Below, piece by piece: positions 48,273 to 57,351 of a stretch of DNA of 64,000 nucleotides (position 1 is its first letter; the number at the start of each line of letters is the position of its first letter). The DNA is from Advenella sp. FME57. GTDB lineage: Bacteria; Pseudomonadota; Gammaproteobacteria; Burkholderiales; Burkholderiaceae_B. Where the stretch lies: the NCBI RefSeq assembly GCF_014897675.1, contig NZ_JABUXU010000002.1, positions 62,001 through 126,000 on the forward strand, read 5' to 3'. The position numbers and the translations under genes were made by a program. The notes under the pieces were generated by a model that had not been told where the DNA came from, did not search any database, and was given only the letters and a program-made list of their open reading frames with translations.

Positions 48273-48518
48273 GATCGGTGTTCCTTTGCATTATTACTTT
48301 CATACGATGATAACGTCAGTCGCGTGACCAGAGGCAACATGAGGCGTAATACCGGCAAGAAAGTGCGGTTGCAAATGGGGGAGAGCGGGGTCGCAAGTCG
48401 GGGGGAGCAAGTGGGTCTGGCCGGCTTCTTGTTGCGACCGGCGCTTTGCATTACTATAAGAAAAAACAGTTTATCAACGATCAAGCCATCAGGATGCAGA
48501 TGGCAACAGGAGCTTGTC

Positions 48519-48800
48519 ATGACACCATTGAATGACGCAGATATTGGCATTGCGCTGGCCTCGCTCGATGGGTGGGGGCTGGATGAAGATGGCAAAGCGT
48601 TGCGTCGACAATTTACTTTTGACTCGTTTGTCCAGGCCTTCGGCTTCATGACAAAAGTCGCTTTGCTGGCCGAACAGGCGAACCACCATCCGGAATGGAG
48701 CAATGTTTACAACAAGGTGGATATTCGCCTGACGACGCACGATGCCGATGGCTTGACAGAAAGAGATGTCAAACTGGCCCAGGCAATTGATGCGCTCTGA
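48519..48800 (+). CDS. phhB: PhhB, pterin-4a-carbinolamine dehydratase
   Basis: 93 residues from ATG 48519, with CAGGAG 6 bases before it; the long open frame upstream of this start is antisense to the neighbouring gene. [20 protein letters not shown] and [12 protein letters not shown] carry the active-site histidines. It recycles 4a-hydroxytetrahydrobiopterin made by phenylalanine hydroxylase, whose gene is next. Confidence 0.92.
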   Translation: MTPLNDADIGIALASLDGWGLDEDGKALRRQFTFDSFVQAFGFMTKVALLAEQANHHPEWSNVYNKVDIRLTTHDADGLTERDVKLAQAIDAL

Positions 48801-48948
48801 CATTTGTCCGGCGGCGTTCGATATACGCAGTAGAGGATGGCACCAACAGGCTGCCCCGTGGGCTGTGGCGGCATGCTTTGCCACCTTGTCCGTGTACTGC
48901 GGACAGGTCTTACGCGTTGGCCTTGGCATTTTCTGTACTGGGCGGCCT

Positions 48949-49018
48949 TATTTCGAAATAGAAAATAAAATAAATTCTATAAAAATAGAAATAAAAAATG
49001 AAAAATTGCGTTATTTTC
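48949..49018. other. Very AT-rich tract upstream of phhA
   Basis: About 70 bases with few G or C (AAATAGAAAATAAAATAAA-like runs, repeated once with slight change), unlike the rest of the window. It ends about 80 bases before phhA and may serve as an UP element or a nucleoid-protein site. Confidence 0.5.
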
Positions 49019-49096
49019 CAAAGTTCAGCATGAATTCACCCTGATTTGATGTGCGTGATATTGTTTCCAAATAATAGTGACATCTGGAGACACCTT

Positions 49097-49996
49097 ATGA
49101 AAACGCTAAATTTGAGTCCCGTAGAAAAACACGGTTGCGCCGATCCGCAGGCGAGTGCGCCGTCGGCTGACTGGACCATCGATCAAAACTGGCAAGCCTA
49201 TACGCAAGAGGAGCATGGCGTCTGGAAAACGCTTTATGAACGGCAAAGCAAATTGCTGCCCGGGCGTGTGTGCGACCAGTATCTGGATTGCATGAAGCAA
49301 ATGCCCATTACCGCAGATGAAATTCCTGATTTTCGTCGCGTGAACGATCTGCTGATGAAGCACACCGGATGGCAGATCGTGGCTGTCCCCGGCCTGGTGC
49401 CCGATGACGTGTTTTTCACTCATATTGCCAACCGTCGCTTTCCGGCAGGCCAGTTCATCCGCTCAAAAGACAAGCTGGATTACTTGCAGGAGCCAGACGT
49501 ATTCCATGATATTTTCGGGCATGCGCCCATGTTGATGAACCCGGCCATTGCAGACTTTATGCAGGCCTATGGCCAGGGCGGGTTAAAAGCACTCGAGCAC
49601 GGCATTCTGCCATTCATCTCTCGCCTGTACTGGTACACCATTGAGTTCGGCCTGGTCCAGCAAAAGGATGGCATACGCATCTATGGCGCAGGCATCAGCT
49701 CTTCATTTACCGAAAGCCAGTACTGTCTGGAAGATGATTCGCCCAACCGCATCGGCTTTGACCTGGAACGGGTCATGCGTACGGATTATCGTATCGACGA
49801 TCTGCAGAAAAGCTATTTTGTCATCAACGAACTGGATGATCTTTTCGAACTGGCGCAGATAGATTTCGATCCGATATATGCACGCATCATTAATCAATCC
49901 ACCTATACGCCGGATCAGATTTTGCCCGACGATCGCGTGCTCCATGCCGGAACGCTGCGTTATCATCGCCAGAAGGCTGCGCGAGCTGAAGGCTAA
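49097..49996 (+). CDS. phhA: PhhA, phenylalanine-4-hydroxylase
   Basis: 299 residues from ATG 49097, with GGAG 7 bases upstream. The catalytic core has the iron ligands in EPDVFHDIFGHAPML (two His) and YWYTIEFGL (Glu). It is a monomeric bacterial type without the regulatory ACT domain of animals. It converts phenylalanine to tyrosine with tetrahydropterin. It follows phhB by about 300 bases and probably has its own promoter in the AT-rich stretch. Confidence 0.95.
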   Translation: MKTLNLSPVEKHGCADPQASAPSADWTIDQNWQAYTQEEHGVWKTLYERQSKLLPGRVCDQYLDCMKQMPITADEIPDFRRVNDLLMKHTGWQIVAVPGLVPDDVFFTHIANRRFPAGQFIRSKDKLDYLQEPDVFHDIFGHAPMLMNPAIADFMQAYGQGGLKALEHGILPFISRLYWYTIEFGLVQQKDGIRIYGAGISSSFTESQYCLEDDSPNRIGFDLERVMRTDYRIDDLQKSYFVINELDDLFELAQIDFDPIYARIINQSTYTPDQILPDDRVLHAGTLRYHRQKAARAEG

Positions 49997-50210
49997 GGCC
50001 AACAATGCATTTTCGATGATTCGGCGCGGGGCTTGGACGCATTTTTTGCGGCTGTGCAAGCAGGCAGACAAATGCCTTTGCCGGATATCGCTCGGCCTGT
50101 CCTGCCGGGTCAAGTCAACATACTTAATTGACGCTGAATAAAGTGATACTATGGAACCGCAAGCGCCCGGCTAGCGGCCCGTTCAGTTCCAGTAAAGGTA
50201 TGAGGATTCC

Positions 50211-52643
50211 ATGAGTGTCGATTTCAGTCAGTTCTTTAATGGCCCGATTCGTGACAGCCTGATTGCGCAGGTTTCCGGTTATCTGGATATTTCCCGCCAG
50301 CAGGCGACCACCGCTTACGACAAGGCTGTCGCAATGGTGATCGGTGCGATGGCGCGGCAGGCGGGCAAGCCCGAGGGTGCGCAAGCCTTGGCAGCTCACA
50401 TTCAAAACAGCCAGACCCAGACAAACCTGACCTCCAGCGCCCTGTCGCCGACGGTGCTGACCAACGATCAGTTCGCACAGATTGTGACGCTAGGCGAAAG
50501 CGAGCAGGCAACCATACTGGGACCGCAACAGGTAGCGGTGACTACCCATCTGGAAGTGACAACCGGCCTGGATACCAAGGCTGTTGGATCGCTATTGTCT
50601 ATTGTCGTGCCGTTTGTACTATCCTTTCTGAAGAACAATATTACGACTGAAAGCGCGCCGGCACAAAGCCTGCCGGTGTTGCTGGCCGCCCAGGCGCCGC
50701 ACGTGAGCGCCCAGCTGGATGCGCCGGCGCTTGCTGCGCTCGGTGAAGACAGCCTGGAAGGCCTGTTCGGACCGGATGCGCTGGCCGCCGTGGACGCCAA
50801 TGCCGCTGCCTCGTCGCAAAACGGCAAGCACGGGTCGGCACAGGACACAATGGCAAATGAAAAACCAGCAAATGGCTGGTTCAAATGGGTGCTGACGCTG
50901 GCCGTGGTGCTGGCTGGTGCCGCCTGGGTCAAGAGCTGCACGCAATCGGATACGACAGAGACCGAAAACGCCAAACCGGCAGACCAGCAACAGTCTGCAA
51001 CCGACGCGCCTGCACCTGATGCGGTAACGGCTCCCGCTGCAACGCCAGCCAACCCGCAAGCTGACACTCCTGCTGCCACGACCGGCGATGATGGCAAGGC
51101 TACAGAACCGGGAGCCGCTACAACGCCTTCAGCCAATTTCCCTGCCCCGGATTCGACGCAATCGGAAGCACCAGCTGCCGCCGAGGGCGCGCAGACAGAT
51201 AGCATGCAGGCAGACAGCACAAAACCGGAAAGCACGCAGGCCGAGAACGCGGACAAATCCGCAGCGCCGGCTGCCACAGAGAGCACAGAGAGCACAGAGA
51301 GCACAGAGAGCACAGAGAGCACAGAGAGCACAGAGAGCACAGAGAGCACAGAGAGCACAGAGAGCACAGAGACTGTCCCGCCGGCTAGCGAGCAGCCAGC
51401 AAGCGAGCAGTCCCAATCTGCTAGCGGGCAGGCGGTCGTACCGGCAACAGGCAGCGTCCAGCCGGATGCGGCAGCAACGCCTGCGTCCGAGTCTGCCGCC
51501 GATACGGCGAGTAACGATTCGACTAATGGCCCGACCTATGGCCAGGCCAGCGACACCATGGAGCCCGAAGCGCAGTCCGAAGCATCTACCGGTGCCGCAA
51601 GTGCAGATGCCGCCAGTTCTGCTGTTCAGACGACCGAGCAAAAAGCCACGTCGTCTGCGCCAGAGGTCAATACAGACAATGCCAAGACAGAGGCGACAGG
51701 CGCAGACAAGACCAAGTCTGATCAGGAGCCAGCGTCAGCAGCAGAGGACGAGGCGACGACCACCACTGCGCCGGAGGCATCCAGCGCAACGGTCGAACAA
51801 GCCGGATCAAGCAGTGCCGCAACTGATACTGCTGCAACAAGCGACGCCACAACTGACAGCACCACAACTGATGATGCCGCACCGGGCAAGACAACAACTT
51901 TCGCCGAGCCCGCGCCCATTGCAGACAAGCCGGACACACCGCCTGCTGCTACAACACCTGAACCGGCGGGCGCCACTGGCAAAACCACAACCTTTGCCGG
52001 GCCCGATTCGTCAGGCGACCAGTCCAAGCCAGCGCAGCCGCAAGAAGCAAATGCTGATGAACCTGCCGATACCCAGTCCGGCATCGCGCCAGCCAGCGAC
52101 GGGGCAGCACCGTCTGCAACGACCACGGAGTCTTCTGGTAAAACCACGACATTTGGCGCAGCGGAACAGGACAGTTCTGAAAGCGCCAGCGCAGCGCAGA
52201 CCGACATCACTACAACAACAGCCGACAGTGCTGACCAAACTCCCGTTGCCGTCGAGCCCGTTACGGACGGCGTCCAGGCCGGAGCCGTGGCGCCCGATGC
52301 CGCGGCCGCGCCAGCAACGCTGCCTCAGGTGCAATTTGCTTCTGGTAGCGCACAGGTCGACAGCCGTTTCCACGATGGTCTTGACCAGTATGCGCAGCAA
52401 TTGGAAGAGAGTGGAAAATCGGTGCGGCTGGTTGGTTTTGCGGATGAGTCCGGTAGCGAGTCCGGTAATGAAGCGTTGTCGAAACGTCGGGCGGAATCGG
52501 TCAAAGCCTATCTGATCCTGCGCGGTGTGCCGGCGCAGCAGATCCAAACCGAAGGTCAGGGCACGCAGGCGCCAGTGGCCGACAATACCACTGAAGCGGG
52601 GCGTGCGCAAAACCGCCGCGTAGAGATCCACGAACAGCAGTAG
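50211..52643 (+). CDS. DUF937 - transmembrane - OmpA domain protein with long repeat-rich linker
   Basis: 810 residues. N-terminal DUF937 domain (about 1-200), one membrane segment (WVLTLAVVLAGAAWV, about 222-240, no signal peptide), then a low-complexity Thr/Ala/Glu/Ser linker of about 460 residues, then a C-terminal OmpA domain (about 700-808) with GFADESG and LSKRRAESV, which bind peptidoglycan. Thus DUF937 is cytoplasmic and OmpA periplasmic. The linker contains ten EST repeats and three GKTTTF repeats. Such a layout suggests an inner-membrane protein that spans to the cell wall. Confidence 0.85.
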   Translation: MSVDFSQFFNGPIRDSLIAQVSGYLDISRQQATTAYDKAVAMVIGAMARQAGKPEGAQALAAHIQNSQTQTNLTSSALSPTVLTNDQFAQIVTLGESEQATILGPQQVAVTTHLEVTTGLDTKAVGSLLSIVVPFVLSFLKNNITTESAPAQSLPVLLAAQAPHVSAQLDAPALAALGEDSLEGLFGPDALAAVDANAAASSQNGKHGSAQDTMANEKPANGWFKWVLTLAVVLAGAAWVKSCTQSDTTETENAKPADQQQSATDAPAPDAVTAPAATPANPQADTPAATTGDDGKATEPGAATTPSANFPAPDSTQSEAPAAAEGAQTDSMQADSTKPESTQAENADKSAAPAATESTESTESTESTESTESTESTESTESTESTETVPPASEQPASEQSQSASGQAVVPATGSVQPDAAATPASESAADTASNDSTNGPTYGQASDTMEPEAQSEASTGAASADAASSAVQTTEQKATSSAPEVNTDNAKTEATGADKTKSDQEPASAAEDEATTTTAPEASSATVEQAGSSSAATDTAATSDATTDSTTTDDAAPGKTTTFAEPAPIADKPDTPPAATTPEPAGATGKTTTFAGPDSSGDQSKPAQPQEANADEPADTQSGIAPASDGAAPSATTTESSGKTTTFGAAEQDSSESASAAQTDITTTTADSADQTPVAVEPVTDGVQAGAVAPDAAAAPATLPQVQFASGSAQVDSRFHDGLDQYAQQLEESGKSVRLVGFADESGSESGNEALSKRRAESVKAYLILRGVPAQQIQTEGQGTQAPVADNTTEAGRAQNRRVEIHEQQ
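51279..51368 (+). repeat. Ten perfect 9-base repeats in the OmpA-like linker
   Basis: GAGAGCACA is repeated ten times without error, encoding EST x10. Because the unit is 9 bases, copy-number change keeps the frame and alters only linker length. Confidence 0.95.
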
Positions 52644-52658
52644 TCACGCGGTGAGCGC

Positions 52659-52692
52659 CAGGTTTATTACAGATGTGGTTGTGATAAACCTG
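52659..52692 (+). terminator. Hairpin after the OmpA-like gene
   Basis: CAGGTTTATTAC (52659-52670), a 10-base loop and GTGATAAACCTG (52681-52692), pairing over 12 bases with one G-T pair. It starts 16 bases after the stop codon; no T-run follows. Confidence 0.5.
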
Positions 52693-52874
52693 CGCACCGC
52701 CAGGCGGCGCCTGTTCAGGTCGGACACGATGCGTGGTAGCAGGCAGCAAAGCGAAGCCATCAATCATCAATAGAACGAGACCGGATTCATTGCTCGGCTT
52801 CCGCATTTTCAGCAACAACACGGCTGATGGCATGGATGCGGATCAAACGCCAAGCCCTGCGGCATTGCAGCGTG

Positions 52875-53375
52875 TCAATGTTCTGTGCCGGATGTGCCGG
52901 CGACCGCGCAACCGGTATATTTCCTCTTCTTATAAAATAGTATGGCGCTCAGGTCGTAGGCGCCCTGGGCATTTACACAGGGTTTTCTGTTGATCGTCAG
53001 ATTGACCTTGTTTTTGCGACGTCTGTTTTGCTGTTTGACTGTGTAATCCGTCGCAATGACATTGATGCCACGTTTGTCGTTAAACCGTTCGGCCGTGAGC
53101 GTGACCAGTTCGACCGCAGACAGCTCTATCTGCAACAAAGGTCCGTCAATGACGGCGCGCCAGGCAGCAGGCCTGCTGCCAAATGTCGTGAATGCGGGAG
53201 CAGGTGGGCTGGTGCTGCCGGCCGATGAGTCACTTGCAGTAAATGGGTCAGGTTTTGGTTGGCGTGTTCCCGAAAGGCCGGTCTGAGAATTGATGCCTGC
53301 ACCAGAGAACGGGGTGCATGCGGTGACCGGGAGTATCAGGCAACACAAGACAAGCAATGAAGAAATAGCGTTCAT
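52875..53375 (-). CDS. Lipoprotein of COG3650-like type
   Basis: 166 residues. A signal peptide with lipobox LPVTAC (Cys at residue 20) marks it as a lipoprotein. The mature part has a disordered Ser/Pro stretch and then a domain with WRAVIDGPLLQIELSA, VNLTINRKPC and YTGCAVAG at the end, resembling uncharacterised COG3650-type lipoproteins. Function unknown. It converges on the OmpA-like gene. Confidence 0.7.
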   Translation of the reverse strand: MNAISSLLVLCCLILPVTACTPFSGAGINSQTGLSGTRQPKPDPFTASDSSAGSTSPPAPAFTTFGSRPAAWRAVIDGPLLQIELSAVELVTLTAERFNDKRGINVIATDYTVKQQNRRRKNKVNLTINRKPCVNAQGAYDLSAILFYKKRKYTGCAVAGTSGTEH

Positions 53376-53580
53376 TTTGTATGCCTTGAAAAGTCGGTTT
53401 GTTCATCCCGAGCCAGCAGCCAGTTTTGAATTTTGCTGGTTGCAGCTACCGGCACAGTGGATAGACTCTTTTTATTACGCGAAACCGGCGCCAAAAAATC
53501 CCGCCTCAGAGATCCTCTCAAATATCCTGTCTCAAAGATCTCCGCCCCAGAGATTCCGCGTGCCCTGTCTTAAAATAAAA

Positions 53581-53612
53581 AAGACGTGGCAATGTTAACA
53601 TCGCCACGTCTT
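53581..53612 (-). terminator. Rho-independent terminator of the YeeE gene
   Basis: AAGACGTGGC (53581-53590) and GCCACGTCTT (53603-53612) form a perfect 10-base stem. The inner ATGT/ACAT can extend it. On the reverse strand the hairpin is followed by TTTTATTTTA. It follows the yeeE stop by 60 bases. Confidence 0.88.
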
Positions 53613-53672
53613 CGTAATCGTTGACTTCTATTAAGTTTTTACGCGGATCAAATGTAAATCACAAGATTTCCC

Positions 53673-54899
53673 TCAACAGGCAGTTTGCGATGTTTTCTCT
53701 ACCGCGAGACCGAAAAAGGGGCGTATTCTGGTCCCAATCACGTTGCCGGCAAAGGCCGCCACCAGCCACAGCCAGCCATGCAGGCTACCCGACAGAATGC
53801 CGCTGAAATAGGCGCCGATATTGCAACCGAAAGCCAGGCGCGCGCCATAGCCCAATAGCAGGCCACCAATGATCGCTGCCAGCACAGATCGAGTGGGCAA
53901 CTTCCAGACTGGGGCGAATTTTCCAGCCAGACTGGCCGCCAGCAACGCTCCCAGAATGATTCCGATATCCATGACACTTGTGATGTCATTGCGCACGGGG
54001 GCAGCCAGGGAGGCAGCGGCTGGTCCTTGCCAAAAGCCCCAAGTACTGACGTCGTAGCCAACGGCCATCAATATTTTCGAGCCCCACAAGGCAAAGGCAG
54101 AGGTAATTCCCCAAGGGCGTCCGGCCAAGGCCAGCGTGGCAAAGTTGAGCAAGACCAGCGCAATAGAACCGATAACCAGTGGCCACGGGCCCGAAAGCAG
54201 TCTGCCCCAGCCGCGTGCCTTACCGGCGCTAACGGCAGAAGAAATCAATGTTCCATGCCGGCGTTTTTCAGCCCAGATGGTGAACAGGGCAATGCCCAGA
54301 AATAATACGAAGCTGCTAAGCAATGCAGTAGGGGCGCCCCATTCCTGCACGATGGAATACGGCGCGAATGACGGCCGGCTGGCCCACCAGGGCAGATGGG
54401 CTGCGCCGATCACCGAGCCGATAATGAAGCCGATCAGCGTAATAATCATGCGCGTGCTGCCACCGCCAACGGTATAGAGCGTACCGGAGGCGCAACCGCC
54501 ACCCATTTGCATGCCGATTCCGAACATAAAGGCGCCGACCAATACCGATGTGCCGATGGGGCTGACAAAACCGCTGACGTTCTGTCCCCACAGCGTGCCG
54601 TTGCCCAGCACCGGAAAAAACAGCAGGCAGCCAAACGCCAGCATCAGCATCTGCGCGCGCAGCCCGGCGCCGCGCCGGTCTGAAATAAATACGCGCCAGG
54701 CCGATGTGAAACCAAAGGCGCTGTGATACAGCGTTGCGCCCAGCAGGATGCCCACGATCCACAACGCGGCCTGCCGGCCACTGACGGTGCCATTCAGATA
54801 AATAAGACCCAGCACGATCAGCGCAGCTGATACTGCGGCGGGAACCAGGTTGATCTGCGATCGCGCAGGAGATGGAAGCGTAGAAGGGTTCGAGGCCAT
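53673..54899 (-). CDS. YeeE/YedE family sulfur-compound transporter
   Basis: 408 residues from ATG 54899; the open frame runs further but the shorter start begins MASNPSTLPSPARSQINLVP just before the first membrane segment. About ten to twelve membrane segments. The two conserved cysteine motifs are GGGCASGTLYTVGGG (first half) and FGCNIGAYFSGI (second half), as in TsuA thiosulfate uptake proteins, where these cysteines touch the substrate. It likely imports thiosulfate or a related sulfur ion. No TusA-like gene is adjacent. Confidence 0.88.
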   Translation of the reverse strand: MASNPSTLPSPARSQINLVPAAVSAALIVLGLIYLNGTVSGRQAALWIVGILLGATLYHSAFGFTSAWRVFISDRRGAGLRAQMLMLAFGCLLFFPVLGNGTLWGQNVSGFVSPIGTSVLVGAFMFGIGMQMGGGCASGTLYTVGGGSTRMIITLIGFIIGSVIGAAHLPWWASRPSFAPYSIVQEWGAPTALLSSFVLFLGIALFTIWAEKRRHGTLISSAVSAGKARGWGRLLSGPWPLVIGSIALVLLNFATLALAGRPWGITSAFALWGSKILMAVGYDVSTWGFWQGPAAASLAAPVRNDITSVMDIGIILGALLAASLAGKFAPVWKLPTRSVLAAIIGGLLLGYGARLAFGCNIGAYFSGILSGSLHGWLWLVAAFAGNVIGTRIRPFFGLAVEKTSQTAC

Positions 54900-55488
54900 G
54901 ATGAAAAAGTCGCCCGGGTGACGACACTGAGTGCGAAAAGGGTATCTTACGCCGCAGATCAATAAAATCCAAACGGCACGACCCACTATTTTAAGGATGT
55001 CTGCGGCGGCGGCGTCGCGGTAACCTTGCTGCCGGCAGGGTCGTCACTATTGAAGCAGGAACTGCGAGGCGCAAGATAGTTATATGCTTATTTCTTGCGG
55101 GAATGAGCGCTACCGTTACCACCGAAGATTAGCGTACCGATATGTTCGGGAATTTGCGGTATCTTCTGATTAAGACACTATATGGGAATATGCCGCTGAT
55201 CATTAAGTATTTTATTAATATCAGCAAATCCATTGACAGGAAATCGCCCCGTTTGTATCAACGGGGTTGGGTTTGCGCCAGGGCCTGATGAGTCAGGGTA
55301 CAGAGCCAGGAACTGGCTTGGCGACCCGTTGTGTAATAGCGATATGTGAGCTCGCTGGCAAGGCGCCAGCTATTTCTGACTCGCTCTAATAAGTGAGATT
55401 TTTTTGGGGAAAAGATCCATTTTGCGGAAAAACCCGTTTTTGCGGAGCAGATTTATTTTTTTAATTGCTCTGAAACCCGCAAGAATAC
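54900..55488. other. 589-base region with no gene, between yeeE and tRNA-Cys
   Basis: No open frame here looks real. It is AT-richer than average toward the tRNA. A stem CCCCGTT-TGTATC-AACGGGG (55247-55266) is followed by TTGGGTTT, which could be a weak terminator on the forward strand. Nothing marks it as mobile DNA. Confidence 0.5.
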
Positions 55489-55562
55489 TGGAGGCGCAGA
55501 GCGGAGTCGAACCGCTCTGGACGGATTTGCAATCCGCTGCATAACCGCTTTGCTACTGCGCC
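55489..55562 (-). tRNA. tRNA-Cys (GCA)
   Basis: On the reverse strand the sequence folds as a cloverleaf. The acceptor arm GGCGCAG (5') pairs with CTGCGCC, the discriminator is U and CCA is encoded. The anticodon stem GCGGA/TCCGT-type with loop TTGCAAA gives anticodon GCA. The T-arm GAGCGGTTCGACTCCGCTC has the usual TTCGA loop. Confidence 0.93.
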
Positions 55563-55719
55563 TAAGTAATAACAAACAAAGAGTCAAGCATTATGGTCGA
55601 TTTTCCGTGCGCAGTCAAGGCAGGGGGCAGGATCGGCAATCAAAATGTGATTTGGCGCCACTTGAATGCGCGTCAAGGCTTTCGCTTTTACTGGCTTGAT
55701 GTGGGCACCGCCAGACTGC

Positions 55720-56439
55720 TCAATACTCTGCAGGCGGCCTTGTTGTGACTTCGTTGTCCATCCGAATCCACTGCGGGTGCGCATGCAGGATCTGTTCTAC
55801 GTATTCAAGCGTCACTGATAAATGTTCGCGCAAGCGCTGCTGCGCCTGCTCGGGCGCATGGCCGGAAATGGCCTGCACAATCAGTCGATGATCGCCGACG
55901 ATGCGTTCCAGCTTGCCGGATACCGGCAGATGCAGGCGACGCAGTCGGTCCAGGTGTCCGCTATTGCTGTGCACCAGATGCCACAATGCGTCTTTTCCTG
56001 CCGCTCGAAAAAGCACACGGTGAAATTGCGTATCGGCCTGGCTGAAAGCGCTCAAATCTCTGGCGGCGCGCAAGGCGTCCTGTTGCTGTACCAGCGCCTG
56101 CAATGATCCGATTAAGCTCGGTTCATGCGATTGGGCCAACTCCCGCACCAGTTCCAGCTCAAGGGACTGGCGCAGAAAATGGGCTTGTCTGGCCAATGTG
56201 AGGTCAATCAGGCTGACCCGCGTCGATGCCTGTGGATAGATATCCACCAGCATTTCTGCAGCCAGTTTCAGCAATGCTTCGCGTACCGGTGTCTGGCTGA
56301 CCCCGTAGCAGTCGGCCAGTTCGGCGCGTGAAAGCAGGGCGCCTGGAGCCCATTCCAGAGCAATGATTTTCTGGCGCAGTAACTGGTACAGTTGCGGCGC
56401 TGCCTGGCGGCTGCGATCAAGTGGCGTGGTCGGTATCAT
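55720..56439 (-). CDS. GntR family regulator (FCD type)
   Basis: 239 residues. The N-terminal winged helix includes LSRAELADCYGVSQTPVREALLKLA (residues about 37-62), and the all-helical FCD domain follows with AQSHEPSL, DTQFHRVLFRAAG and the metal/effector histidines of SGHAPEQAQQRLREHL. It is next to, and on the same strand as, the RraA-fold and dehydratase genes, so it probably represses them. A palindrome (59136-59155) upstream of the dehydratase could be its operator. Confidence 0.88.
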   Translation of the reverse strand: MIPTTPLDRSRQAAPQLYQLLRQKIIALEWAPGALLSRAELADCYGVSQTPVREALLKLAAEMLVDIYPQASTRVSLIDLTLARQAHFLRQSLELELVRELAQSHEPSLIGSLQALVQQQDALRAARDLSAFSQADTQFHRVLFRAAGKDALWHLVHSNSGHLDRLRRLHLPVSGKLERIVGDHRLIVQAISGHAPEQAQQRLREHLSVTLEYVEQILHAHPQWIRMDNEVTTRPPAEY

Positions 56440-56621
56440 GTTTTATGCCGATGGGCGGTAATGTGACCGCTGCAATCGCGATGTAATAGGTCATATGGCA
56501 TGCTCAATACTAATACGCTCAGGGCCGCAGATGATCAATAAACCCGTTGATCAACGGTAAGCGGTACCTGTTGCGCACAGACCGCTTTGGCAGCGCTGCT
56601 GATTTTTTTGCGTTCAAAATG

Positions 56622-57338
56622 CTATCTGCCGTTGCGCTGCCGCCAGGCGGAAAAATCGGTTTTTGCCTGTTCGTCGGTAGCCGGATACAGCCCAATAATG
56701 GATCGGCCCTTGAGTACCTCTTCGGTGACAAAATCTTCGTACACGGTCATTTCTATTGCCTCGGCTGCAATGTCCTGCGCCAGATGCGCAGGGATGACAA
56801 CGACCCCCTCGGCATCGCCGACGATGACATCGCCGGGAAAAACAGCGACGTCGCCGCAGCCGATAGGCACGTTGATGTCCAGCGCCTGATGCAGGGTAAG
56901 ATTGGTGGGCGCAGACGGGCGATTGTGATAGACGGCAATATGCAACTTGGCAATTTCCGGTGAATCACGAAAGCCGCCATCGGTGACTACACCGGCCACA
57001 CCGCGCTTCATCAGCCGGGAAACCAGAATGGAGCCGGCCGAGGCGGCCCGCGCATCCTTGCGACTGTCTATCATCAGCACCGCGCCTTGCGGACACTGAT
57101 CAACCGCAACCCGTTGCGGATGGCTGCGATCCTGAAAGACGGTAATGGGGTTGAGGTCTTCGCGTGCCGGAATGTAGCGCAGCGTGTAAGCCTCGCCTAC
57201 CATGTTCGGCAAATCGGGGTTGAGCGGATGGACGTCCTGAATGAACTGATTACGCAGGCCGCGCTTATACAAGGCAGTACACAGTGTGGCGGTGCTGACG
57301 ATCGCCAGCTGTTTGCGAACTTGTGGGTCAAGGGCCAT
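56622..57338 (-). CDS. RraA-fold protein, probable aldolase-like
   Basis: 238 residues from ATG 57338. AVLMIDSRKDARAASAGSIL and VAGVVTDGGFRDSPEI carry the conserved Asp/Gly/Arg positions of the RraA fold, and it is about 70 residues longer than the RraA at 1073. Long RraA-fold proteins next to sugar-acid dehydratases are usually metabolic (pyruvate-aldolase-like or keto-acid lyase), not RNase regulators. It follows the dehydratase gene by 13 bases, so the two act in one pathway. Confidence 0.8.
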   Translation of the reverse strand: MALDPQVRKQLAIVSTATLCTALYKRGLRNQFIQDVHPLNPDLPNMVGEAYTLRYIPAREDLNPITVFQDRSHPQRVAVDQCPQGAVLMIDSRKDARAASAGSILVSRLMKRGVAGVVTDGGFRDSPEIAKLHIAVYHNRPSAPTNLTLHQALDINVPIGCGDVAVFPGDVIVGDAEGVVVIPAHLAQDIAAEAIEMTVYEDFVTEEVLKGRSIIGLYPATDEQAKTDFSAWRQRNGR

Positions 57339-57351
57339 GATGATTTCCTGA

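Noticed and set aside
47628-48518. Upstream extension of the phhB frame
   Set aside because: It is antisense to the conserved gene at 47652-48272, and phhB has a good start with a ribosome-binding site at 48519.
51088-52515. A 475-codon Arg/Gln-rich frame on the forward strand
   Set aside because: It is the shifted-frame reading of the OmpA-like linker; its composition comes from the repeat DNA and it has no ribosome-binding site or domain.
55584-55784. A 66-codon reverse frame beside tRNA-Cys
   Set aside because: It overlaps the end of the GntR gene in another frame and shows no domain.
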